Source of the DNA: Gymnothorax reevesii
Taxonomy: Eukaryota > Chordata > Actinopteri > Anguilliformes > Muraenidae
Assembly: GCA_029721435.1 (NCBI GenBank)
Contig: CM056573.1
Location: 126,071,447-126,135,446 of the forward strand
Reading direction: 5' to 3'
DNA: 64,000 nt
Each line of letters starts with the position of its first letter. Within the stretch, counting starts at the first letter, position 1. Below, in pieces: positions 46,565 to 55,059 of the stretch. Under the pieces are notes generated by a model. The model did no database searches, was not told where the DNA came from, and saw only the letters and a program-made list of their open reading frames with translations. The position numbers were made by a program, and so were the translations under genes.

Positions 46565-47985
46565 TTAGGCCAGTGTAGTACTGTGATCCTACATTGATTT
46601 TGAGTCATTAGGTCACATGAACTGGAAGATATTGAGTTAAAATGCTAATATTTACATTAAGAAATTCATAAAAATTATCAAGAGTGTTAAAATGGAATAG
46701 AAAGAGGTGTATCTCAACCAGCCAGCGTAGTACTGTGATCTTGCTCTGATTTTGAGCCGTTAGGTCTCATGAACTGGAAGCTATTGAGCTAAAATGCTAA
46801 TATTTACATTTAAAAAAATCATAAAAATTATCAAGAGTGTTAAAATGGAATAGAAAGAGGTGTGTCACAACCAGCCAGTGTAGTACTGTGATCTTGCACT
46901 GAATTTGAGTCATTAAGTCACATGACCTGGAAGCTATTGAACTAAAATGCTAATATTTTCATTAAAAACTTCATAAACAAGATGTGTTTGTGAAACACTG
47001 ATGCCCCCGTGCATAACATGCACATGCTAACCATGAAAGGCCAATCATGATTCAATCAAAGGTTAAAGGTCAAGGTCACAAGGTCAACATTCATTACCTC
47101 ATCAGAAAGGCCTTATCGTAAGGAATACATATGCCAGGTATCAAATGCCTTTTACTGGCTAATGAAAAGTTATGGCCCATGTTAAAGTTTTTGTCACCAA
47201 ACGTCATGCTCCAAGGTCAAGGTCACAAGGTCAAAAGTCATGACCCCATCTGAAATGCCTTCTCACAAGCAATGCATATGCCAAGTATCAAAGTCCTATC
47301 ATGAGCCGATCAAAAGTTATAGCCATGGCAAAGTGCGGACAGACAGACGGACGGACGGACAGACGGACAGGTGAAAAAGTATATGCCCCCAAAACTTCGT
47401 TTACGGGAGCATAAAAATATCATGAGCGTTAAAATGGAATAGAAAGAGGTGTATCACAACCAGCCAGTGTAGTACTGTAATCTTGCACTGAATTTGAGTC
47501 ATTAGGTCACATGACCTGGATGCTATTGAGCTAAAATGCTAATATTTACATTAAAAAATTCATGTAAATTATTACGAGTGTTAAAATGCAATGAAAAGAG
47601 GTGTATCTCAACCAACCAGTATGTGACGGACAGGTGTATGTTCCAGAATGTTCTGGAAGATTTGAATTTAGTAGAAGGATTCAATTACACCTCCTTTCTA
47701 TTCCATTTTAACATTCCTGATATTTTATATAAATTTTTTAAATGTAAATATTAGCATTTTAGCTCAATAGCTTCCAGATCATGTGACCTAATGACTCAAA
47801 ATCAGTGAAGGATCACAGTACTACACTGGCTGGTTGAGATACACCTCTTTATATTCCATTTTAACACTTTTGATCATCAATTTTTGATATACATCATCAA
47901 TTTTTGTCAATAGCCTCAAGGTCATGTGACATAATTATTCAAAACCAGTGCAGGATCACACTGACAAGTCTCTTTTGATTGCCTT
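46565..47985. repeat. 153-bp tandem array that changes orientation
   Basis: Direct units begin with cagtgtagtactgtgatc at 46571, 46723 and 46876, and at 47465 after an insertion. Each includes gagtcattaggtcacatga, ctaaaatgctaatatttaca and gttaaaatggaatagaaaga. From about 47640 the same sequence appears reversed (ctttctattccattttaaca, then tgtaaatattagcattttag, then atcacagtactacactggct) for at least two units. The array is thus an imperfect large palindrome. Confidence 0.85.
46983..47412 (-). mobile_element. Hairpin-head-type element inserted in the 153-bp array
   Basis: It interrupts one array unit between ttcataaa and ataaaaat, leaving about 6 bases (cataaa) on both sides. The ends contain ATGCCCCCGT (47001) and ACGGGAGCAT (47403-47412), inverted with one mismatch. 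Minus-strand order: head atgctcccgtaaacgaagtt then ttgggggcatat, a gtccgtctgtccgtccgtcc tract, a ctataacttttgatc box and tttgatacttggcat. AGGTCA clusters lie at 47067-47086 and near 47214-47235. Confidence 0.68.
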
Positions 47986-48172
47986 TCAATAACCCACATT
48001 TTATTTTGAAAATCAGAAGTTTTCAAAATAAAAGTCCATGCTGTAGGTCATTTTCTCAACCACATTCGCAATACAGGAGGACTTGAAATGTTGGAACGGC
48101 TGGCTTGACTTCGCTAAAAGGCTGGCTTGATCGCAGTCTGCATACAGTATAGAAAAATTATTCTATTATAAG

Positions 48173-48433
48173 TAGGTCTATGCACTGGCACTCAGCAATG
48201 GTATTTTTTTTCCAGCGAGAGCAGCATTTCAGAACTCATTTGCGAATGAAGATAATTTTGGCGACAAGCACGTACACCTGTTTTTGCAGCGCAGTCATGC
48301 AACTTGCTGTAAAAAATAGACAGCTGTTCGATTGGAAAATGTAAACGGACAAACCACGTACAAGTCACCAAAATTACCTTCATTCACTGAACAGTTCTGA
48401 AATGCCAACGCCGAGTACCAGTGCCTAGACCTA
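48173..48433. mobile_element. Small foldback element (261 bp) with 7/8 target duplication
   Basis: The left end TAGGTCTATGCACTGG pairs with ccagtgcctagaccta at the right. Pairing continues inside with interruptions (gcatttcagaact against agttctgaaatgc; gataattttgg against ccaaaattacc). Flanking 8-mers are attataag and attataat, hinting at a hAT-type insertion. Arms are about 75-95 bases and the loop is short. Confidence 0.65.
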
Positions 48434-48582
48434 ATTATAATTCACTTGCGTTTCTTTTGTTGCTCAGTATATTTCCTTTTTATGGCCGCCCCATTGACGC
48501 CCACCGACAGCACTAACTAATTAAAAATATCTCCATATGACACCTGAGGCCACCGCCGCATGTTGTCCACCCACTCGATGGA

Positions 48583-48771
48583 GTTCTCTTTCATAATATT
48601 TCGCTCGATGTCTCACTATGGGATGCACGCCTCGCTGCAGCCTCAGAAGCATTAATCTCATTACGCCAATCCTGATTGGCTGGTGAACGTGTCCATCCGC
48701 CCAGGTGGTACACCCACCTTAAATAGCTCATGCGGACGGCACCACGTCATTCAAACACCTCTTCTCACTCG
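48583..48771 (+). repeat. DIRS left inverted terminal repeat
   Basis: Pairs with 54285-54503. The shared inner part runs from gtgagac/gtctcac past cgaggcgtgcatccc to cctcttctcactcg/cgagtgagaagagg. The outermost 40 bases (gttctctttcataatatttc onward) differ from the right end and are matched instead by the internal complementary region. Confidence 0.9.
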
Positions 48772-48926
48772 GAGCATATCTCGCGTCCAGGGCTAGTTAG
48801 CTGAACTGTCCACAGACGGATTTTCTGTCGCCGGGCGCTACTAGCTTTGGATACCTTTTTGCTTCGTCGGTCACACCAGACCGGACTCAGTGCTCTCCCG
48901 CCCTACACGGCTTGGTCAGCACTGTC

Positions 48927-49197
48927 CTCGACGCCTCACCACGGCACGTCGAGTACCGAAGGCTAGCACACCAGTTACCTGTCGGTTTTCTTCACTCGAC
49001 GCCTCACCACGGCACGTCGAGTACCGAAGGCTAGCACACCAGCTACCTCTCGGTTTTCTTCACTCGACGCCCCACCACGGCACGTCGAGCTCCGAGCGCT
49101 AGCACACCAGCTACCTCTCGGTTTTCTTCACTCGACGCCCCACCACGGCACGTCGAGCTCCGACCGCTAGCACACCAGCTACCTCTCGGTTTTTTCT
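48927..49197 (+). repeat. Four 68-bp direct repeats in the DIRS leader
   Basis: Unit starts (ctcgacgc) are at 48927, 48995, 49063 and 49131, exactly 68 bp apart. Each unit contains CTCGACG followed 13 bases later by CGTCGAG, a perfect 7-bp inverted repeat, so the leader could form four successive hairpins directly upstream of the gag start at 49231. Confidence 0.93.
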
Positions 49198-49230
49198 GCC
49201 TCTGCCGGCTTGCACACCAGCTAGCTAGGA

Positions 49231-50703
49231 ATGGAGGCCCTAAACCCCCATACCAAGGGGCACGGAGACTCCGGGACCCGTCCCTGTCGCTGTGGGAACA
49301 AGATCTCGAGTAAAGATCCACACCAGGTCTGCTCGAGCTGCCTGGGGCTGGAACACGCCCGTATGGCTATCGAACTTCCCGGCTCGTGCCAACACTGCGC
49401 GGTGTTTACAGCGAAAAGTCTCCGCAGACGGCTAGCCCGCCAGGCTAGCTTGTCTGGAATCGACCCCCTCCTCCCCTCCGACGGTGCTGCCGCCGAGGGC
49501 AAGCAGGATTTGGCGGTCGCTACGGCGGCGATTCCGGAGGCTAGCGCCAGCTGGGGCTCCCAGCTCGACCTAGCCGCGGATCCCCCGTGTGAGGAAGACG
49601 TCCTAGAACTGGACTATGGGGACGATGAAGATGGCGTCTCTGAACTCCTCATATCAGAGGATGAGGAAGATGACGACGTCTTCATGACTCCGGCTCGGGC
49701 CGCGCAGCCCGCGGCCTCCGTCACCTCTCGGGATGGAGATGAGAATAGCACACCAGCTTCTCCTCTCCCCAGCTCCGACATGCTCGACGTGTGCAAACGC
49801 GCTGCTGTCCGGCTGAACATCCCCTGGCCCGTTGTCGTAGCTGAGACCACCAGATCCCGCTACGAGGGGAAGAAATTGCCCTTGGCTAAGAGTGCGACGA
49901 AACAACTTCTCCCCGTCTTCCCGGAGCTGCTAGATGAGGTTGCGCGCTCTTGGAAAGACCGCCCATATAGCAGCAGGAGCCCAGTTCCCGGTGCCTCGTC
50001 CCTCGATTGTGAGGCGATGGAGAGCCTGGGTCTGCTCCGTATGCCTCCGATGGAGCCACTCGTGGCAGCGCACCTAACCCGCCTGTCAGCGGTGTCCTCC
50101 CGGAGCCCCAGTCTGCCGTCGGCCAGAGCGCTCAATGTCCTCTCCCTGCTCACGGCTTATCAGGCTGAGTTGTGCGAGGATTTTGTGCTAACTCAGGACC
50201 CAGCTACATGGGAGGAAATACCGGTCGTCACCGACCTGTGTCTCCGTGTCCAACGCTGCGCGGTCCAGGCCACGGGAAAAGCGCTGGGGACCATGGTCCT
50301 ACAGGAACGAGCGCGGTGGCTCAACCTCGCCAACCTGTCGGACAGGGAGAAGGATGACATCCTGGACATGCCCATTGTCCCGGAGGGGATCTTCGGTTCC
50401 GCGTTGGCTTCTATGCAACGGCGGTGCGAAGCTAAAAAGAAGGAGGATGAAGCTCTCAAGCTCTGCCTCCCTCGAAAGCCCCCTGCTCCTCTTCCGCCTG
50501 CTCAGCGTAAGACCTTTGCACAGGCTGCTTCACAGGATTCGCAGTTTAAAATGCCGAAACTGCGGAGGCCTCAGCCCGCCCCGCCTGCTCCGCCAGGTCG
50601 GCCCGGCTGGCCCAAAAAGCCCCCGGCCCCGGCTGCAGCTGCGCCTGCGCGACTCGCGCATACCGCCAGCAGCCAGGCCAGGAAAAAGAAGAGAGCGGCC
50701 TGA
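49231..50703 (+). CDS. DIRS gag-like protein (490 aa)
   Basis: First ORF of the element, starting ATG at 49231. The N-terminus has a cysteine cluster (CRCGNKI, VCSSCLG, SCQHCAVF) suited to metal binding, followed by a basic stretch (LRRRLARQ). The middle is acidic (about residues 125-150) and the C-terminus is Pro/Ala/Lys-rich and basic (PAPPAPPGRPGWPKKPPAPA), plausible for nucleic acid binding. Position and composition fit DIRS gag. It ends in TGA at 50701-50703, and the same frame stays open into the RT. Confidence 0.8.
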   Translation: MEALNPHTKGHGDSGTRPCRCGNKISSKDPHQVCSSCLGLEHARMAIELPGSCQHCAVFTAKSLRRRLARQASLSGIDPLLPSDGAAAEGKQDLAVATAAIPEASASWGSQLDLAADPPCEEDVLELDYGDDEDGVSELLISEDEEDDDVFMTPARAAQPAASVTSRDGDENSTPASPLPSSDMLDVCKRAAVRLNIPWPVVVAETTRSRYEGKKLPLAKSATKQLLPVFPELLDEVARSWKDRPYSSRSPVPGASSLDCEAMESLGLLRMPPMEPLVAAHLTRLSAVSSRSPSLPSARALNVLSLLTAYQAELCEDFVLTQDPATWEEIPVVTDLCLRVQRCAVQATGKALGTMVLQERARWLNLANLSDREKDDILDMPIVPEGIFGSALASMQRRCEAKKKEDEALKLCLPRKPPAPLPPAQRKTFAQAASQDSQFKMPKLRRPQPAPPAPPGRPGWPKKPPAPAAAAPARLAHTASSQARKKKRAA

Positions 50704-52116
50704 CCCCCTGTTTGGCTTTCGGGCGTGCACCCAGGGGCTCCCCACGCCCCTATCTCCCAGCTGCCTCAGACCGTGCCAGTGCAAGCCGGGAGAGATGGAC
50801 ATTTGACGTCGCGGGGTTCAGCGGTTGCCCCCCTCTCATGTCCACAAGCACGCACATACACAAAAGTTTTCACAAAGAGAATAAATTGTGTCCCGCTGTC
50901 GCAGCCAGGCCGAGTGCCGAGGGCGCAGCTGAAAATAAAGAAAGCCAAATCTGTCAAAATAAGCACGCCACCCGGGGGCCTTGTCATTCCGCCACAGGAG
51001 AGCGCCACCGCACTGCGGCTGGGCCCTCTTGTGGTGGGAGGACTGCAGGGCACGTCACCCGGGGGCTGTGTCATTCCGCCACAGGAGGGCGCCACCGCAC
51101 TGCGGCTGGGCCCTCTTGTGGTGGGAGGACTGCAGGGCACGTCACCTGGGGGCTGTGTCATTCCGCCACAAGAGGGCGCCACCGCACTGCGGCTGGGCCC
51201 TCTTGTGGTGGAAGGGCTGCAGTGCACATCACCTCTCGCCCTCAGATGGCGGAGATGGGTCGCACTGGCAGCCCCACCCTGGGTGTTGAGGACGATTTCG
51301 AGGGGGTACAGGCTGCAATTCGCCGCTGTCCCCCCGCGATTCGCCGGCGTTATACACTCCCAGGCGCGGGGAGAGTCAGCTCGTGTTTTACAGGAGGAAA
51401 TTTTCTCACTGTTAAACAAAGGAGCAATCGGTGTCGTCCCTCCCGCACAATGTCAGAGCGGTTTCTACTCCAGGTATTTCCTAGTCCCCAAACGGGGGGG
51501 GAACGGTATTCGCCCTATCCTGGATTTACGGGCTCTGAACAAATATCTCAGGAAGTACAAGTTCAGGATGCTCACACACGCATCCCTGTTGCGTCTTGTA
51601 CGTCAGAACGATTGGTTCACTTCAATCGATCTGAAAGACGCGTACTTCCACATTCCTATCTATCCTCCCCACAGAAAGTTTCTGAGGTTCGCTTTCCAGG
51701 GGATCTGCTACGAGTATCGCGTGCTCCCTTTCGGTCTGTCATTAAGCCCGAGGGTGTTCGTGCGGTGCACGGAGGCAGCAATAGCCCCGCTGAGACGGCG
51801 GGGCATCCGTCTGGCCACTTACCTGGACGATTGGCTGCTTTTGGCGCAATCGGAGCAGGAAGCCAGGGCGCACACGCGTATTCTCACACAGCACCTAGTC
51901 GATCTGGGTTTTGTGATAAACGTGGAGAAAAGCATGCTGTCCCCAGCGCAAGATGCTATCTTTCTGGGGTTATCCCTGAATTCAGTGTCTTTCACAGCTC
52001 GCCTCTCGGCGGAACGGGTGAGAGCTTTCAGGGCATGCCTCGCGCTTTTTTATCCGGGCAGGTTTGTTCCATTCAGATTGTGTCTTCGGTTACTCGGTCT
52101 GATGGCGTCCTCGTGA
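50704..52116 (+). CDS. DIRS reverse transcriptase ORF
   Basis: In the same frame as gag, separated only by the TGA at 50701-50703. There is no ATG near the start of the open stretch, only alternatives such as GTG at 50725. The N-terminal part contains three 29-residue repeats. RT motifs follow in order: FLVPKRGGNGIRPILDLRAL, FTSIDLKDAYFHIPI, FRFAFQGICYEYRVLPFGLS-type wording and the active site TYLDDWLL at 51820-51831. The frame ends in TGA at 52114-52116, in the middle of a segment that continues in another frame. Confidence 0.87.
   Translation, partial: PPVWLSGVHPGAPHAPISQLPQTVPVQAGRDGHLTSRGSAVAPLSCPQARTYTKVFTKRINCVPLSQPGRVPRAQLKIKKAKSVKISTPPGGLVIPPQESATALRLGPLVVGGLQGTSPGGCVIPPQEGATALRLGPLVVGGLQGTSPGGCVIPPQEGATALRLGPLVVEGLQCTSPLALRWRRWVALAAPPWVLRTISRGYRLQFAAVPPRFAGVIHSQARGESARVLQEEIFSLLNKGAIGVVPPAQCQSGFYSRYFLVPKRGGNGIRPILDLRALNKYLRKYKFRMLTHASLLRLVRQNDWFTSIDLKDAYFHIPIYPPHRKFLRFAFQGICYEYRVLPFGLSLSPRVFVRCTEAAIAPLRRRGIRLATYLDDWLLLAQSEQEARAHTRILTQHLVDLGFVINVEKSMLSPAQDAIFLGLSLNSVSFTARLSAERVRAFRACLALFYPGRFVPFRLCLRLLGLMASS
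50970..51230 (+). repeat. Three 87-bp in-frame repeats in the DIRS pol N-terminus
   Basis: Units begin acc(c/t)ggggg at 50970, 51057 and 51144, exactly 87 bp apart. Each encodes 29 residues including VIPPQE(S/G)ATALRLGPL. A length that is a multiple of three keeps the frame. Confidence 0.93.
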
Positions 52117-53126
52117 TCCGTCTCGGTCGCCTCCACATGAGAGAATTCCAGCTTTGGGTGGCCTCATGCGGGCTAGATCCCGTGCGTCACGGCACGCGGA
52201 GAGTCTTGGTCACACTGGAATGCGCCAGGGCGCTGCATCACTGGCGGACTCCGTCCTTTCTGACCCAGGGGGTGCCAATGGGCTCGGTCCTGTCCAGGAA
52301 GGTGGTCACTACAGACGCCAGCCTGACGGGCTGGGGCGGAATTCACGGGGGCCGGTCTGTGAGGGGCCGCTGGAGTGTGGGCCTCCAGCAGTCTCACATA
52401 AATTTTCTGGAACTTTCAGCGGTGTTCCTCTCCCTGAAACATTTCCTTTCATCTCTCATGGGTCATCATGTCCTGGTGAGAACGGACAATACGACGACGG
52501 TGGCGTACATCAACCGTCAGGGGGGGTTGCGCTCCCGTCAGTTGCACATGCTGGCACGCAAACTGATCCTGTGGAGCTGCGGCCGTCTCCTCTCCTTGAG
52601 AGCGACGCACGTCCCGGGGGTCTTGAACACAGGCGCGGACCTGTTGTCCAGGGGTGCGCCGGTGTATGGGGAGTGGACTCTGCACCCGGAGATTGTGGAA
52701 CAGATATGGGCCCGGTTCGGTCGGGCCGCGGTAGATCTGTTCGCGGCGAGAGAAAACGCGCAGTGCGCGCTGTTTTACTCTCTGCGCGGCATGGATGCTC
52801 CCCTTGGCATAGACGCACTAGCGCACGTCTGGCCGCACGAGCTTCTTTACGCGTTCCCTCCCCTGGCCTTGATATTCCCCACTCTGTCCAGAGTGAGGGA
52901 ACGTGGTCACGCACTGATATTGATTGCTCCGCATTGGCCGGCGATGCATTGGCTAGCGGAAATATATCGGTTACTGTGCGCTCAGCCTTGGCAGCTCCCG
53001 CTACGCAGGGACCTGCTATCGCAGGGGGGGGGGGCGATCCTCCACCCGCACCCGGAACGCCTGGCGTTGTGGGCGTGGCCCCTGAGTGGCTCAGTCTCTC
53101 GGCTGTGGGATTGTCACAGCGTGTGA
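52113..53126 (+). CDS. DIRS RNase H and C-terminal pol segment (shifted frame)
   Basis: Continues the RT after a frame change near 52100-52116 (VIRLGRLHMREFQLWV). RNase H residues are visible: VTTDASLTGWGG (Asp near 52314), INFLELSAV (Glu) and VRTDNTTTVAYINRQGG (Asp). After it comes a conserved-looking segment (VDLFAARENAQCALFYS; HALILIAPHWPAMHWL). The DIRS pol C-terminus is sometimes described as a methyltransferase-like domain, but I cannot identify its catalytic motif here. Stop at 53124-53126. Confidence 0.82.
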   Translation: MIRLGRLHMREFQLWVASCGLDPVRHGTRRVLVTLECARALHHWRTPSFLTQGVPMGSVLSRKVVTTDASLTGWGGIHGGRSVRGRWSVGLQQSHINFLELSAVFLSLKHFLSSLMGHHVLVRTDNTTTVAYINRQGGLRSRQLHMLARKLILWSCGRLLSLRATHVPGVLNTGADLLSRGAPVYGEWTLHPEIVEQIWARFGRAAVDLFAARENAQCALFYSLRGMDAPLGIDALAHVWPHELLYAFPPLALIFPTLSRVRERGHALILIAPHWPAMHWLAEIYRLLCAQPWQLPLRRDLLSQGGGAILHPHPERLALWAWPLSGSVSRLWDCHSV

Positions 53127-54094
53127 TTTCCACTATACAAAACGCTAGGGCCCCATCCACTAGGTCTTTGTATGACTGTAAGTGGAGGGTGTTTGAGGGG
53201 TGGTGTCACAGGAACGGCCACGTTTCTTTTCAGTGTCCGGTGAGTGCTATACTGTCATTCTTGCAGGACCTGATTGACAAAGGCAAAGCCTTCTCCACGA
53301 TTAAGGTGTACTTGGCGGCAATCGCCGCCTGTCACGTGGGGTTTGAAAAGCGAACGGCGAGTCAGCACCCGCTGGTTTGCCGTTTTATGAAGGGAGCGCG
53401 CAGGCTTCTCCCCGTGTCCAGACCACTGGTGCCACCGTGGGATCTGGCTGTGGTTCTCGAGGGGCTTAAGGGCCCTCCTTTTGAGCCACTGGAAGGGGCA
53501 GACTTGAAGCACGTGTCTTTCAAGGCTGTGTTGTTGCTGGCTCTGGCTTCAGCTAAGCGAGTCAGTGACATCCATGCGCTTTCGGTGCATCCGTCATGCG
53601 CTCAGCTCTTCCCGGGAGATGTAAGGTTGATTCTGAGGCCCAACCCGGCTTTTGTGCCTAAGGTGGTGGGCTCATGTTCTCCAATTGACCTTCTGGCCTT
53701 TGCTGCCTCAACAGAGGAGCAGCAGTCGCACGCGTTATGTCCAGTCCGTGCGGTGCGCATGTACATGGACAGGACTAGGGGATTCAGGAGGAGCGATCAG
53801 CTGTTCGTCTCCTGGGCTAATCCTCATAAAGGAAAACCTATCACTAAGCAGCGCCTATCCCATTGGGTGGTGGAGGCGATTGCTTTGGCCTATACGTGTC
53901 GGGGTTTGCAGCCGCCTGTGGGCATGCGGGCGCACTCGACTCGGGGCTTGGCCGCATCCTGGGCCTTATTCAGGGGAGTTTCTGTTCAGGACATCTGTGC
54001 AGCGGCGAGTTGGTCCTCGCCTCTCACTTTTGTCCGCTTTTATAAGCTGGACGTTTCCGCCCCGTGCGTGGCACGCGCGGTTCTGCTGTCCTGA
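53066..54094 (+). CDS. DIRS tyrosine recombinase
   Basis: In a third frame, overlapping the end of the RNase H ORF by about 60 bases. The N-terminal SAM-like part (TIQNARAPSTRSLYDCKWRV) leads to the catalytic domain. The nucleophile machinery is present: Arg at 53558-53560 (ASAKRVSDIHAL), HxxR at 53933-53944 (RAHSTRGLA) and Tyr at 54041-54043 (FVRFYKLDV). This replaces the DDE integrase of LTR elements. The same frame is open upstream to 52154, but that part is the shadow of RNase H. Stop at 54092-54094. Confidence 0.87.
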   Translation, partial: VVGVAPEWLSLSAVGLSQRVISTIQNARAPSTRSLYDCKWRVFEGWCHRNGHVSFQCPVSAILSFLQDLIDKGKAFSTIKVYLAAIAACHVGFEKRTASQHPLVCRFMKGARRLLPVSRPLVPPWDLAVVLEGLKGPPFEPLEGADLKHVSFKAVLLLALASAKRVSDIHALSVHPSCAQLFPGDVRLILRPNPAFVPKVVGSCSPIDLLAFAASTEEQQSHALCPVRAVRMYMDRTRGFRRSDQLFVSWANPHKGKPITKQRLSHWVVEAIALAYTCRGLQPPVGMRAHSTRGLAASWALFRGVSVQDICAAASWSSPLTFVRFYKLDVSAPCVARAVLLS

Positions 54095-54167
54095 CTGGAA
54101 CAGATTGCTTCTCTGTGGGTTGGTGGACGCTGGATAAGCTTGTCTGGCAATACGGGAGCTACGATAT

Positions 54168-54262
54168 CCCATAGTGAGACATCGAGCGAAATATTATGAA
54201 AGAGAACTTTAGGTTATTTACATAACCCCGGTTCTCTGAGTAATATGAGTGAGATGTCTCAC
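54168..54262 (+). repeat. DIRS internal complementary region
   Basis: Bases 54168-54207 are the reverse complement of the outer left end (48583-48622). Bases 54208-54262 are the reverse complement of the outer right end (54445-54503). The joint is at gagaac/tttagg. This head-to-head complement of both termini is the diagnostic DIRS feature and lets both ends be restored during replication. Confidence 0.93.
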
Positions 54263-54284
54263 CAGACAACCCTTCTTGCTGGGG

Positions 54285-54503
54285 CGAGTGAGAAGAGGTG
54301 CTTATCTTGAATGACGTGGTGCCGTCCGCATGAGCTATTTAAGGTGGGTGTACCACCTGGGCGGACGGACACGTTCACCAGCCAATCAGGATTGGCGTAA
54401 TGAGATTAATGCTTCTGAGGCTGCAGCGAGGCGTGCATCCCATAGTGAGACATCTCACTCATATTACTCAGAGAACCGGGGTTATGTAAATAACCTAAAG
54501 TTC
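54285..54503 (-). repeat. DIRS right inverted terminal repeat
   Basis: Reverse complement of 48605-48771 over its inner part. The outer section (catattactcagagaaccgg then ggttatgtaaataacc) is unique to this end and matched by the internal complementary region. The last shared base is about 54503. Confidence 0.9.
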
Positions 54504-55020
54504 ATTAACCTTGGGTGTACAAGTACAATCCCTCCATCCAACCTTTTATTATTGAATTTTGACTCTTGCCACGTTAGCCTCTCCATCTCAATTCGCCGGG
54601 CTTTTCAACGTAGCTACTATAGCCGTATCTAGCCAACCGGAAGTTTCAAGACAATTGCGGAAAACAAGAAATTTTTTTAAAGGGCGTTGCTGAATAAGGT
54701 ATGGGCAGCGATATTTTTTCCGTACCGTTAATGCGTCGCTACTCTGGAATTCTGGTCCACCCACTTCACTTTCACCCCATTATCGCGTCAATTTGCGTCT
54801 TGATCACAATGAGAAAATAAGGCTACAGTTTGTCTACTGTCTTACTTGCTAGTGAGCTGGTTGACAATGTAGCTAGCAAACTAAAGTTATATCCAACTGT
54901 ACCCTGTATAATGTTATACCTAGCGCGCCAATGTATTTAGCTACATGGCCAGCTGGCTAGCGAGCTAAAAAGGCTTCAATCAACGAAAAGGACACCATAA
55001 GGACTTGTCAAACGCAAAAA
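54504..55020. other. Gene-free stretch right of the DIRS element
   Basis: AT-rich non-coding DNA with several gctagc/agctagc motifs. No feature supported. Confidence 0.35.
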
Positions 55021-55059
55021 GGCTGTAACCGATTAATATATTAATATAATATATTTAAT

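Larger units (their letters stand above)
48583..54503 (+). mobile_element. DIRS-type tyrosine-recombinase retrotransposon, near complete
   Basis: A 5.9-kb element. It has inverted termini (48583-48771 and 54285-54503), an internal complementary region (54168-54262), a leader with four 68-bp repeats, a gag-like ORF, reverse transcriptase, RNase H and a tyrosine recombinase. There is no integrase or LTR. This is the DIRS order family in which replication is thought to pass through a circle restored with help of the internal complementary region, and the recombinase integrates it without target duplication. The frame break in RT/RNase H suggests that this copy may not be fully active. Confidence 0.9.

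Noticed and set aside
50766..51419. 217-residue minus-strand ORF across the 87-bp repeats
   Set aside because: Antisense shadow of the pol ORF with the repeats translated backwards.
52154..53060. N-terminal extension of the recombinase ORF
   Set aside because: Open frame is the shadow of the RNase H segment; recombinase similarity starts near 53066.
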